Source: Mytilus trossulus (taxonomy: Eukaryota; Mollusca; Bivalvia; Mytilida; Mytilidae). From it: a DNA stretch of 64,000 nucleotides. Both the position numbers and the translations under genes were made by a program. The notes beneath the pieces were generated by a model. The model did not search any database and was not told the origin of the DNA. It saw only the letters and a program-made list of their open reading frames with translations. The stretch is from NCBI RefSeq assembly GCF_036588685.1, contig NC_086382.1, positions 60,344,987 to 60,408,986 of the forward strand, in the 5' to 3' direction. Below, in pieces: positions 46,901 to 59,263 of this stretch (position 1 is the stretch's first letter; every line of letters starts with the position of its first letter).

Positions 46901-49900
46901 GCCCTGGTAGTCTGTTCGCCCTATATTCATTTATGATATGTATTATGTATATATGTTACATCAATGAACGAAATATATTTATATATATTAAAATTTATGT
47001 ATATCTATTAAAAGTTAAATACAGAATATATGCCAAATTTATATTAATTAAATAAAATTCTTGGCTGCATTGTTACACTTAATTTTATTAGGTATACAAT
47101 TACTTTTAATTAGTTTACTGTTGATTGAAATTTTATTGCTGATTAGGTGTCATTTGAAACCTTTGATATCACTGATTGTTATGTAAATTGTCTTTGATGG
47201 ATTAATAATTTAGTCTTCAGTTGTTTTACATTTAAAAATACAATGTAGTCATGTAGTGCTGAAATTCACAGAAGCTTATATTTCCTATAGCTAGTAACGT
47301 AATTACATACAGATACCTTGAAGTCACAATATCTTGTAGTCCTGAGATGTACTGAAACTGATAACCTAGAATAACAGCTAGCTTTAGACAAGTTAACATG
47401 AAACATCGTACATATTCGGCAAAATTGTAGACTGACTTCAACACAATCAATTATATACACTCAAAGCAACACTATACAAAAAAATAAAATCAGGGCGAAT
47501 GAACTCGGGGCAAACAGGTATTAGGGCGAACAGAAACTAGGGCGAACCAGAATCAGGGCGGACAGATCTGGATTCGGCTTAGAATTAGATGGCGAGTTGT
47601 CTCATTGGCACTCATACAATGTAACACATTATCTTATTTCTACATGTATATAACATCAGTGATACAACAGTACCTCTATTGACCCAATAATACTGTTATT
47701 ATCTGAAAAATTTTAAGTTATCAAATACACTTTTTCCAGGTGATAATATTAAAATTTCAAGTTTTATTCGGTCATTACATTAAGTGTTTTTCAGTCATTT
47801 GTGTTACCCGAGATACAATATATGGCTTTCTAAGAAACAATAACATTATATTTTATAGAAACATGGACTTAAAACTAGCTATATACATGTACATAGAGTA
47901 TTATAATATAAGGTTTCACAATTTTAGGTGATTCTGAATTTCGATATTGTCATTATTGAAATTGAAATTTTTAGCTTATAAGTAATTAATCATTTAGGTC
48001 TTTATATGTTTTATTATTATTAACAGAACTGCAAGAACTTGTTTCTGTAGCAGTTAAAAGCCTAAAAGCTGGGAACATTATAGCTGTTCCTACAGATACA
48101 ATATATGGTGTAGCAGGCCTTGTACAGAATTCTGAAGCTGTTGATAGACTGTACAGTGTAAAGAACAGAGACTACAACAAACCTGTAGCAATAAGTGTGG
48201 CTGACATATCTGATGTGTATAGGTAAATCTTTCAATTAGAATTATCCTTAAAGTGACATTTTTATAGCACCGCAAAAAAATAAAAAAATGGTCGTATATT
48301 GGTATTGAGTCGCCTGCATCCTCATCAGCTTCATTTGAAGACAGATAATTTCCTAATAATACATAACTTAGTATAAGTAAATAGAAATCAATTAAATTTT
48401 AACACAAGGTTTACAACCACTATATTCACTTTAGGAAGATTGGAGATAAGAAATTAGGAGCCTAAATGGTCCAAATTAAACTTTGTTTGATTTCATCAAA
48501 AATTGAATTTATAATTCGGGTTCTTTGAAATGCTGAATCTAACCATGTATTTCATTTGTATTTAGATTCTTAATGTTTGGTCCTGTTTTCAAATTGGTCT
48601 ACATTTAAAAATGTTCATAGGGTCCAAAATTTAAACTAAGTTTGATTTCAACAAAAATTGAATATATGGGCTTCTTTGACATGCTGAATCTAATTATGAA
48701 TTTATATTTTTGATTTTTGGGCCCAATTATCAAATTGGTCCACATTGAGGTCTAAAGGGTCCAAAATTTAACTTTATTTGATTTCATCAAAAATTGAATT
48801 CTTGGGGTCCTTTAATATGCTAAATCTAACCATGTATTTAGATTTTGGATATTGGACCATAAAAGGTAAATGTCCAATTTAAACTTTTTAAGTTCTTAGA
48901 CCACATTCATTCTGTGTCAGAAACCTATGCTGTACGTGTCAACTATTTTATCACAATTCAAATTCAGAGCTATATATATCAAGCTTGATTGTTGTGTCCA
49001 AACTTGCCCCAACTGTTCATGGTTCAACATCTGTATAAATAGATAGCAAAATTGACTTCTACAAAAAAATGTTCATTATTTTGTGTGTCCCCCTACACCT
49101 TCAGAAATGAATATATTTTGGATCTATCTTGAATATCCTTTGTTTGAATGGATTAAAATGTATACATGTACATACACGACATACATGACATACATGGAAG
49201 ATTTGATGTGCAGGAAGTAGCTACTAAGCTTATTGCAATGGAGTTCACAGCCACCAAGTACAATGAAGTAATAGTAAACAAATATTGTTATGCCAAATAT
49301 TTAATTTAGTTTCTGACAGTTTATATAATGATGTTATTTAGATTACAGATGTCAGGTATAGGCATTTGAAAGTAGTTTATATTTTTTTTGGTCAACTTGT
49401 CAAAGGTCAAGTCCCTGTTAAGTGGAGGAGATGATGAAAGGGGCTTTAACACATTTATTTTGTAATCAAGAATGATAAATTTATTATTATATTTTCTTTA
49501 AAGATGGGGCCAAGTAACAGTACCTCAAGCTTTACTAGCCAAGTTATTACCAGGACCAGTGACAGTTGTGCTCAACAGGACACCAGACCTTAATCCTGAA
49601 CTTAATCCAAAAACATCTCTTGTTGGTATTAGGATACCAGACCATGAATTCATCAGGGAAGTTGCCAGAAGCTGTCAGGAACCTCTGGCTCTTACTAGTG
49701 CTAATATCAGTTCAGCTCAAAGTACTTTGAGGGTGGAGGTTAGTGTTATATGTTGATAGTTATATTATATACATTTTTGCAGTATTCAAGTAAGTACTGT
49801 TAGATTAGAAACAAGTTTCAGAAGTTGAAGTTGTTTGAAAGTGACATGATAGTTGACGAATGAAACATTTTCTGATATAAAAAAAAAGACAATGATTTTC

Positions 49901-51221
49901 CAATATCACTGGTTACTAGTATGCTAGTTAAGTGTAATAGTAAATTGTTACAGCCATACTTTTGATTTTATTTTACTTAAAAAACTTTTATATCTGCCCT
50001 TATACAAAAACACTTTGAAAAGTACTTATTAATAAGAAGATATGGTAATAATGTATGAGGGCCAATGAGACAACTCTCCATCCAAGTCACAATACATGTA
50101 TATATACAAAGTTAACAAATATGTTTTTGTTCTTTCAGGGGTTTCACCAAAATTAAAGAAAAAATTGATCAACAACTTGTATGGTTTATAAACTCTAAAT
50201 ATATTCCGGATAAAGGTTTTAATTAATTTACATTATATGCTCATACTTACATGTAGTTAGTTGCATATACTTGTTTTTGCTGTCAATTGCTTAAATTTAC
50301 CAGTGCATTTTCTTTTCAGGAATTTGAGAATTTGTGGCCTAAACTAGATAAGATATTTGATGATGGTATGCTTGGTGATACATTCCATTCAAGACAGGGG
50401 TCAACAGTGGTAGATTTATCTAAGAAAGGAGTATACAAAATAATAAGGGATGGCAGGTAAAAGAAAATTTTATGTATATAACTGTTGCAATTGAAATGAA
50501 ACCTTTCCCAATAATAAATTAAAAATAGAAAATTCTGGTTTTCAAATGTGTGTCTCTTATAAACATTCTACATTGCAAAAACATTAATGGTAAGAATGTT
50601 ACTGCACCTGATGTGCATTATGACAATGAATGTCTTATTAGTGAATGTCTTTTCAGTGATGTTGATGCCAAAATGGTTGAAACCAGGTGAGGATCCAACC
50701 ATTTTAAAAAGGGGTGTTCCTAACCCAGGACAAAGGGGGGTTCCAACTACATGTCCCAATTCAATGCATTGATCGTCCAAAAAAAGGGGGGTTCCAACTT
50801 CCAACCCCCCCCCCTCTGGATCTGCCACTGGAAACTTGAAAACCATATACAAATGTTGTAGATCTGATAAAAACAGAAAAGGAGAAATAGTAGAGTCAAA
50901 ATCCAGACTTGGAATCTGAGCGATTCATGAGGAAGATGCATATCTGAAATTTAAACAATTTCCAAAAAAACTAAAAACAAAAAAAATCTTATGAACAATA
51001 TCTATATTAAATACTTGGCCAGATGATATCCTCATTTCAACTGCACATCTACAGGTATCACAAAAGTCTTCATTAATGAACATGTCATAATTTTGTATTT
51101 CAATTGCAATCCCTCTCAAAAGTAATGTAATTATTAACCATTTGTTTTATATTTCAGTTCCCTGAAAAATACAGTACAGGTTCTGAGTAGTTTTGGATTA
51201 ATAGACGATAATACTTCATGA
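43948..51221 (+). CDS. YRDC: YRDC, threonylcarbamoyl-AMP synthase (five exons)
   Basis: Sua5/YrdC-family enzyme that makes threonylcarbamoyl-AMP from Thr, bicarbonate and ATP, the first step of t6A37 in ANN-decoding tRNAs of cytosol and mitochondria. Exons: 43948-44041, 48027-48222, 49504-49738, 50320-50456, 51158-51221, all GT-AG with consistent phases (1, 2, 0, 2). They total 726 nt, 241 aa (human about 279). Family marks: PTDTIYG at 53-59, KNR at 77-79 (KxR), LLPGPVT near 111-117, LVGIRIPDH near 136-144, SAN at 162-164 (SxN) and GSTVVDLS in exon 4. The N-terminal 30 residues are basic, Ser/Thr-rich and lack acidic residues, which fits a mitochondrial presequence; a second in-frame ATG at 44011 could give a cytosolic form. 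An AATAAA lies at 51595-51600. Intron 1 carries a LINE and a DNA element. Confidence 0.95.
44094..46430 (+). mobile_element. 5'-truncated non-LTR retrotransposon with open RT frame
   Basis: An uninterrupted frame of 687 codons (44094-46157) in YRDC intron 1, same strand as the gene. RT blocks in order: NKSPDIFGVSTENL, NYRGITITPTLSKLIE, LDAKSAFDAVKHAGL (motif A), RQGGTLSADLYKIYIN (motif B) and CADDLAIL (catalytic ADD, with Cys in place of the usual Tyr/Phe). A C-terminal CKLCNETEETLPHFLLTC zinc-knuckle follows. No endonuclease domain is present upstream, so the element is 5'-truncated or depends on another start. The 3' UTR ends in short ATTACAG repeats (about 46398-46420), as in non-LTR tails. 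The clade was not determined. Confidence 0.9.
46828..47575. mobile_element. DNA element with TTCGCCCT-rich inverted ends and 9-bp target duplication
   Basis: Both ends carry several TTCGCCCT words in opposite orientation (left about 46850-46925, right about 47490-47565). The flanks are identical 9-mers, GGCTTAGAA, at 46819-46827 and 47576-47584. Removing the element restores a continuous stretch of a dispersed mussel-type repeat (GGCGAGTTGTCTCATTGGCA follows). There is no transposase frame. Confidence 0.88.
48460..48890 (+). repeat. Diverged tandem repeat in YRDC intron 2
   Basis: Three units of about 140-155 bp share TTGATTTCATCAAAAATTGAA and a TGCTGAATCTAACCATGTAT-like block, starting near 48472, 48628 and 48765. 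Confidence 0.72.
50690..50830 (+). repeat. Dispersed repeat with GGGGGTTCCAAC words (inverted relative at 62945-63115)
   Basis: It contains AAAAAGGGGTGTTCCTAACC, CAATGCATTGATC and a C-run before TCTGGATCTGCCACTG. The reverse-complement form lies at 62945-63115. Confidence 0.75.
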
Positions 51222-51594
51222 CAAAGACAATACTTTAGATTCTAGAAATAATCCTAATTTATAGAAGTGTATTGGGCAGTGGGCACAATTCTGTGATGTA
51301 TTTTATAGCTTGCAGATGCAACCTCAACTATGAATGTGAGCCCAGTTTTATGTGGTGGATGATGACTCTGAATCATGTGTGTATGTAGACTTCCTAAACA
51401 CTGACTAACACACTATGAAAAAAGATACTGTAATACTAATTGTGTATTTTTGAAAAGTACATGTATATTGATATATCAAGACTTTTTCTTGAAAACTGTC
51501 TTCAAAATATTGTCTGATGTATCTACCTTATATATATTTTATGAATGGTCTTTTTGTGTACATATACAAGCACCTAACATGTTTAAAATGCAAT

Positions 51595-51600
51595 AATAAA
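51595..51600 (+). terminator. Poly(A) signal of YRDC
   Basis: AATAAA, about 375 nt after the YRDC stop codon. Confidence 0.55.
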
Positions 51601-52350
51601 ATGTAGATTTTTAAGTTTTGTATTATGGAATTAATTTTAGTATTGAATTGGACTGTCAGAGTGACCTGAGTTCATTTTCAGTGATTTATTGCCTGTCAAT
51701 ACTGAGGTTGTGAGTTCAAACCCTGCAATTGGCAAGGTGTGTTTTAGACAGACAATATCAACGAGGGCTGCAATTTTCGTTGTTGCATGTTGGTAATCTT
51801 TCTATAGATACTCTGGCTCCCCGACCAATAAAATTTGGCTGCAATGTCAAATAGCCAAGTGTTTTTAAAAACCAGCAATAAACCAATAAATCTATTATAG
51901 AATAAATCATACAGGTATGTGCTTTAGCTTTTGAAACAGATTCCATCGTAAAATTTCTCAAAGATTTTCTCTGAAACTACTGAATCGTCTTCAGGCAAAC
52001 TTTTGGTGAATGGCGTTCAATAGAAATTTTTAAAAAAATCAAAAAAATTCCCCTGTTAGTAAACAAACATAGTTTCTGTGGCTGAAAATAGAACATTGGG
52101 ATAAATGACGTTAGTTGTTTGTCTCATATATTTAAAAATACCCTAGAGAAAATTTGACAGGGGCTTATAATCTTATTCCTGTTTGCACTCAAATGATCGT
52201 TATAGAGTTGCTTCCCTTAAAGATGTAATCCACTAACTAGCATGTAATGTTTTTTCTATTATCTCAAAACTAAGCAAATGTAAACAGCAAAAATAATCAT
52301 CAGTACAAGGCCTACAAAAACACAGATACAGCTGATACAATTGGTTGACC
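51601..52350. other. Intergenic sequence between YRDC and the interrupted MITE
   Basis: AT-rich sequence with no gene recognised and no clear repeat structure. Confidence 0.4.
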
Positions 52351-52352
52351 TC

Positions 52353-54028
52353 TTACGGGAATACGATACAGTTACAGGGGAGGTAATGACCTTGCTAACC
52401 TAAAATGTTATTTTTGCGACGTCAAACTGTGACATATTGGGGAAAAGATGCATTTTTCGACTGATTTTTATCATTCAAACTGATTTAATTTGAAAATGAG
52501 TGCATTGACCCTCATTTTTTTAAACGATATTTTGTTTCATTTTGCAGGGAGATTATGTTGACCAAATTTTATGAAACAGTAAATAGTGCAATTTTTGTCG
52601 AGCCTGCAACTTTTGTCGCAGAAAGCTCGACATAGGGATAGTGATCCGGCGGCGGCGGCTACGGCGGTGCTGTGTTAGCTCACTTCTTAAAAGATATGGA
52701 TGCTTCATACTTTGTATGTGGATGCCTCATGTTACGAAGTTTCCGTCAGTCACATGTCCAATGTCCTTGACCTCATTGTCATGGTTCAGTGACTACTTGA
52801 AAAAAAAGTTAAGATTTTTTGTAATGTTAAATTCTCTCTTATTATCTTTGATAACTATATTTGATATGTGCGTACCTTGCAAGGTCCTCATACCCGTCAG
52901 ACAGTTTTCACTTGACCTCGACCTCATTCCATGGATCAGTGAACAAGATTAAGTTTTGGTGGTCAAGTCCATATCTCAGATAATATAAGCAGGAGGTCTA
53001 GTATATTCAGTGATGGAAGCATTGTAAGGTGTACATGTCCAACTGGCAGGTGTCATCTGACCTTGACCTCATTTTCATGGTTCAGTGGTTATAGTTAAGT
53101 TTTTGTGTTTTGGTCTGTTTTTCTTATACTGTAAGCAATAGGTCTACTATATTTGGTGTATGGAATGATTGTAAAGTGTACATGTCTAGCTGGCAGGTGT
53201 CATCTGACCTTGACCTTATTTTCATGGTTCAATGGTCAAAGTTAAGTTTTTGAGTTTTGGTCTTTTTTTCTAATACTATATGCAATATGTCAACTTTATT
53301 TGGTGCATGGAAATATTTTATGATCTATATGTCAGTTGCGCAGGTTTTATTTGACCTTGACCTCATTTTCATGGTTCATTGCTCTGTGTTAAGTTTTTGT
53401 GTTTTGTCTTTTTCTTAAACTATAAGCAATAGGTCAACTATATTTGTTGTTTGGAAGAATTGTTAGCTGTACATGTCTGCCTTGCATGGTTCATCTGACC
53501 TTGACCTCATTTTCATGGTTCAAAGGTCAAAGTTTAGTTTTCTTGGTTTATGTTAAGTTTATACAGTTGTAATAAAACTTCATATTTACAACTATCAACA
53601 TAATATCAATGATTAGTTAAGAAGGCGAGACATTTCAGTGTGTGCACTCTTGTTTTAATTTTGATAGATATACAGCAAAATATGACGTTTTTTTTCTCAA
53701 TTTATGACCATTTGATAAACATGAGTTATTTCTAAACAAAAAATGCATAAATTTTTAGAATACAGAAATTGCAAATTATTTAACAAAAAACAATTTGTGT
53801 TTATCTTTCAAAAAAAAGAAGTTATGTCTTTCTTTGGAAAGGGAAAATTCGGCTACAAATCTGAATTTTGAGCAAATCTACAAAATGTCTACCTCATTTA
53901 ACTCAATAAGTAGCACATGAAGGTATATTTTTTATTACATATTTGATTTAATCAGGTAAAATGTAGCCTATATGCAAATTTTCACTAACTTGTAAATATG
54001 GAATCAAAACTGTATCCTATGCCCTTAA
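52353..54028. mobile_element. MITE (third copy) split by the minisatellite element
   Basis: The outer ends are TTAC-GGGAATACGATACAG (52353 on) and CTGTATCCTATGCCC-TTAA (ending 54028), diverged forms of the MITE at 35617-36847. The sequence at 52357-52596 and 53651-54024 aligns in reverse complement with that MITE. The interval 52597-53650 is foreign and corresponds to the minisatellite element. One TTAA is mutated to TTAC. Confidence 0.85.
52597..53650 (-). repeat. Minisatellite element, right copy (six units, inverted)
   Basis: Reverse complement of the element at 16930-18008. It has the GC-rich end (CGGCGGCGGCGGC near 52650), six TGACCTCATTTTCATGGTTC-type blocks (near 52770, 52919, 53065, 53213, 53359 and 53501), and the TTTCAGTGTGTGCACTCT end near 53630. 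The 103-codon open frame at 52641-52952 is translated repeat. Confidence 0.9.
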
Positions 54029-54244
54029 GGAGTTATAGCCTTAGATGACTAGTTTGTCTCTGTTTATACCTCCATGGAGCTAGTAAAACCATGTTTATTT
54101 TGACTTTGAAGAGATCATCACCACATTCAACTCAATTGACTCATTAGAACAATTTATATAAAGAGTCCATGACCTACCTGCTGCAAATATATTTTTATTT
54201 GACATATTATAATAAAAAAAAAGTTAGCTAAGAAATTAAATAAA

Positions 54245-54250
54245 TTTATT
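54245..54250 (-). terminator. Poly(A) signal of the TMEM35-like gene
   Basis: AATAAA on the minus strand about 30 nt after the stop codon. Confidence 0.55.
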
Positions 54251-54280
54251 GTACAATACAATAACAATAAGTTATGTTCA

Positions 54281-55651
54281 TTAGTCCTCTTTCTCTTTTT
54301 CTGTTTCTGTGTTTTCTGATACAGATGTTCTGTTTGTCATACCATATATGTAACACAATGTTAGAAACACAATAGCTGGGAAAACGGTCTCACTGTACTC
54401 TTTCAAGTTTATGTATGTGTGTATAGCACCAACCATTATGATTCCCAGGATGATACAAGCCATTTGTCGTATGTCTTTAAACAGTAGTCCAATAGCTGAA
54501 CAAATTTCCCATGATCCAACACAAATTTTGTAAATGAATGGATTTGGCATGTATCCAAACATTGATGTAATACATACTACACTGTACTCATCAAATCGCC
54601 TATCCTGGAAAATAAACAAAAACAAATAAAACTTAAACCAGTTTACAAGAGATGCAGAACAAAAGAATGTAAGTACTAGTATTATTAATAATTGTATTAT
54701 TGTCTTTCATAAAAAGTATTTACAGGATTTTTTAAAAGTAACTGAATGTAAAAATTTAAAAACAATGGGTTTGAAATATCACTCTTTGAAACAAATACCT
54801 TATATGTTTGAAAAAGTTGAGAAAAAAAAGATATACCAGTATACAGAATTTTTAATGTCATGTTATTTGCTATCAAATTAACTTGAGTATTTTGTCATTT
54901 TGTTCTTATAAGAAACAATGAAAAAATGAACTTGTTGTGTTGCAGCAAAGGTCTACATTCCCAAAAAGTATTACTTGAAAATTCTCTAAACATCAGATAA
55001 AACTAATGTTGATTTACAAATGTGTGTCCATGGTATTTATGAACATACACATTTCAAAATATAATGAGCAAGAATTTGATTACATTGTCATTGAAAAGTT
55101 TTCATGTATATATATATATATATGTCGTACTTGACTTTCAGCCTATGTCGTTTGGACTTTGGCTGGCCTGGTAAAAACGAAGAATTCCAAAATAACTATA
55201 TTTTATTACAACTGAGATCTCGTGGCAACTGACGAATAGCCCAAAACACTAGCTGCTCACGTGCTTAGAGATCCCAGGTTTTCTTCGTTTTACCAATGAA
55301 AGTTATCGTTGCATAATTTCGTAACTGACCACAACATTTTAATTGGTCACTCATAATTTTGTCTTGTCAACCAAGCTGACACTTTAATATCTGAAATTCC
55401 GAATTTGCAAAATAGGAAATATAACATATACACCAAACATAACAGACTAGCATTGGTGTTAAAAACTTAAAACTCTACGAAAGCGTGGTTCTATCTTGTT
55501 ACATGTTGTCTACACGATTAAAATAATCATTTACCAAAACAGCTGTTCTTTCTGGAATGAGTTTTGGGAACAACTTAATCATTGCATCTATAAACAGCAT
55601 TGAAGCCACACTGTATAGGGCCAATCTTTCCAAAACTGTCCTCAGACTCAT
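54281..55651 (-). CDS. TMEM35/DoxX-like four-helix membrane protein (two coding exons)
   Basis: Coding exons are 55651-55535 and 54604-54281, joined in phase 0 (donor TTG|GTAAAT, acceptor CCAG). Together they encode 146 aa. The protein has an N-terminal hydrophobic helix with IDAMIKLFPKL, aligning with the IKLTPRL region of TMEM35. A segment with WEICSAIGLLF follows, aligning with the LEVACG region, then two more hydrophobic helices and an acidic tail (SENTETEKEKED). Vertebrate TMEM35A is an acetylcholine-receptor chaperone in the DoxX superfamily; a similar role here is only inferred. A 5' UTR intron is likely: acceptor CAG just before 55663 and a consensus donor AAG|GTAAGT at 56378-56377. 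AATAAA lies at 54250-54245, about 30 nt past the stop. Confidence 0.72.
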
Positions 55652-56459
55652 GTTTACTCTGTTCTGAAATGAAAAATTAATCACTGTACTTAAAACGTTT
55701 AAACCCGCTGCATATGTTTGCACCTATTCTAAGTCAGGAATCTGATGTTAAGTAATTTCTCGTTTTTTATATGGATTAAACCGTTTGTTTTACATATGTC
55801 ATGTTTGAGGACCCATTTTAGCTTGCTGTTCGGGGTATACATAAGATGCTCTATCTTAATAAAAACTATAAAATAGCCAAATTGGAACCCAAAGATTAAA
55901 GATCAAAGATCAAGAAATTATAGCCATTTATCTAATGAATCGTAATTTTTTATTTAGGTAACTATTCACACAAAACATTCTTTCTTAAATACTAAGTAGT
56001 GTAATCAAACCAATTCCAAATTTGATTTTGATACCGTACTGTAACAGTTGTGTACTCTACAAGTTCAGATGATCATTAAGAAAATAATGCTTAATTAATT
56101 GAAACAGCATGAAAGTAAAACTACGTCTGACACGCCTGAAGCTTCAGTAGTTATACATGTATAATAATTTGTTCCGTTATTGGAGAAGGCTATGGTGTAT
56201 TTGACGAGATATTTGAAATTGCGTCTGAACTATTATATAGAAAAGAAAATGGTGTTGTGATTTTTTTTTATGTTGATCAATGAATGAATTTACTTGATTC
56301 AAATGAAATATCTAAAATATTTATTATTTTTTTAATAAATTGAGGAATATTAAACAAAAACAGTTCACGTAACTTACCTTAAAGATTTCCTTGTATTGTC
56401 TGATGTTCAAAATGATTTTTTAAATCATATACAACTACATGTTTAAAACTTCCTGGAAA

Positions 56460-59263
56460 TGTCCATTCGAATGTCCATTTTGACATTAGCTTGAGGGAAG
56501 GTTATATACTTCCTGGCGAAAAAACGTTGGTATATTGTAATGCAAGATATATATGCATTATACTTGTATTTTTAATAATGATGATTGTTATAGGATGAAC
56601 TGCATATATATTATACAGAATTAAGAAATTTAGCCTAAAAATACGCAAGGACTTTGTAAATACGATCTTTAAAAATATCATCCTTTCGAAAGGACCTTTT
56701 TTTATTTAGAAGTATGAATCCTGTTCCTTCTTTATCTCCCTTTCAAACTTTACAAATTAAAATATTGCTTCTTTTTCTCGTTTTAAATATGCAGTTTCAA
56801 ATGGACTTTAAGCTTGAACATTTACCAATAAGCTATGATTGGTCGGTCTTTCATATTATAAAGATTAACCAAATATTTGTATATATACAGCTATGTGCCA
56901 GTGACCTATATTTTGATTTCCAATTCAAGGAGTTATAATAATTACATTGTTTTAAAGGAAAGGAATCAAGCGACAACATGATACGTATGGGGAAGCCTGA
57001 GGAACAATTCTTATATAATATAATTATAACTGTTCTCTTTATCTAATAAACTTTGAGCATGGGAATGGGGAATGTGGCAAAGAGAAAACCATAATGCAGA
57101 AAAGGACCACCAACGGGTCTTCAACGCAGAGAGAAATATCCCGCTTTCAATAAATGTATTTGAAAACATAAGGAATGTAGAAAAATAAAATTATTCGAAG
57201 CTTGATTTCCAGTGTGTTAACAACGAATATAGTTGTTAAGAACCAAAAGGATTGACAAACTCCGGACATAAAAACCAGAAACGTGCATGAAGCGGGCAAG
57301 AGGGGAACGGAGAGTGAGATATAGGGTATCAAACAACAACATATACGTATTTAATTGTTCATGCAAGTAATGGCTACTGTGCTGATGTAACTTCGGTAGA
57401 CCAGTGCATCACGAATTGGATTTGGCCTAGTTGTGACATCATTTTTTCCACCATGAAACGTAATACTGAAAAAGAATTTGCCATCTATAAATAAGGAAGA
57501 GTTAATAAGATATGTTGGACTCAATTCGCAAAGTGAGTATAAAGCGGGAAATATAAATGATATAGAAATAAGTAGGTGTGATATATTTGGCAACATTTCA
57601 CCAGAGATTAGTATTCGTTCATCGAAAGACAAAACGTAACTACAAACATATAGGCATACATATATAACGAACGAGTTGGAAAATAAGTTATTTCTTAGAT
57701 CTAAGATGGACACTTCTCTTATACGCAATCATTGCATTTCTCTTTATTGTCATCTGCTTGATAGTTACTTATTAAATAATATACAAATTTCAGTGAAATA
57801 AATGCTTCGAAATCTTGAAACAAAGCTAAAAACCAAAATCACAAATAACTCACCAAAGATTAAAATTAGTCATTATAGAATCTCCTATATGTCTTGTTTT
57901 CGTTTATAATGATTTGAATAGTAATTTTTTTTCTTTAGTCTTTGTCAAAAACAATTATATGTATATAGTTATACGACATTAACAAGTATCGAAGTGTATT
58001 AAATTTGAAAACTAGGGTCTGTCGCAGATGAACTCCGATACCAAATCCCCCATAGTACTGTACCATGAGGACGCAAACATTTATAGTTGTGAAATCATGC
58101 TAAAAATTTAAAAGGGAGCATTTTAAAAATCACTATGACACAAACACATTTACTATTCACAGCAATCTGTTAAAATCATATTTACCGCCTTTTGTTGTAC
58201 ACATATATGCATAAATGACTGATCCAGGAAGTAATAACTGGTAAACCTGCGGTCATAGGTATGTAAACATAAGCATTATGTCTTCATTGCATATGCATTT
58301 ACACACTCACATATAGTGCATAATGAATTTGTTATATTGTATCATACTCCCTGGCAGTTTCCAGCTTTTCCCAATGCTACGAGTGACAGTGCATACAAAT
58401 CACGGGCACTTGTTTTCTATCCATGGCAAAATCTACTAATTCTACGTGCCCCTGATACAAGATTTTTAACGGCGTAAAATATTTCTAGAGTGTCGTAATC
58501 CTGATGGACTTCGAATCGTCAAGCACCTGCTGAAAACTCAACTAGTTTCTTTGCATCTTATATATATAACAACCCTAATAGTACCGAGAATAGTATAATG
58601 TGATTTTGATAAATGCAATATAATTAAAATGTTAACAAATATGCTGTATACATGTATTTTGATCAGTCGTTTGATTCAGTGCTGGCTATTGTATACCCTA
58701 CGTCTCATTTAGTCATATGCATTTAATTTATACAAATAAAGATGGGCTACTGGTTTGCAGCTGTAAACAAAGGAGTGTTAACATTATTAAAATCAAACAA
58801 AAAAGGCCTGGCGGTGACCTATAGTTATTAAAGTATGTGCCATTTTGGGAGAGTTGTCTCAGTCGCACCTTATCTCCTTTTTCTTTCCTTTTTTTTTATA
58901 ATTAATCAATAATATCTTGGTCGAAAAGTTTTGATTGCTGCTGAAGTCTCTACGTTTTTTTAACACGCGCTTTCCGTGGTAGACCACGAGGTTTTTATAT
59001 TGGACAGAAATACACTATGGTTGCATATTTGTAAAAACGCCCATTAACCGACGAAAACTTGAGATGTAGTATTTTTATAAAAGTATATGTATACTTTTAA
59101 GGGCACCACGCATAAATCCACATAGCTTGCAATTTTGGACCGACCGCATTTTTTTAACAACAGCTTTGCTCTTCAGTTAGGAATTGCAAACTATCAAAAC
59201 TTGTAAAAATGTTTAAACTTTGATATTAACTTGTGCTGTATGTTTTAGGAGTATAATATCCAA
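56460..59263. other. Intergenic region between the TMEM35-like and IAP genes
   Basis: No gene recognised. It contains a fragment of a dispersed repeat near 57055-57130 (GGGAATGTGGCAAAGAG). The 125-codon minus-strand frame at 57351-57728 has no known domain. A TTTTAG acceptor-like site just before 59250 suggests that the IAP gene has an upstream non-coding exon here. Confidence 0.45.

Noticed and set aside
46845-47565. Regularly spaced TTCGCCCT words resembling a direct-repeat array such as a CRISPR
   Set aside because: The words are inside the inverted ends of a transposon with a target duplication in an animal intron. Spacing is irregular and there are no spacers of fixed length.
57351-57728. 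125-codon minus-strand frame upstream of the IAP gene
   Set aside because: No recognisable domain, no splice context and no similarity I can name. It may be chance in AT-rich DNA, though I cannot exclude a lineage-specific gene.
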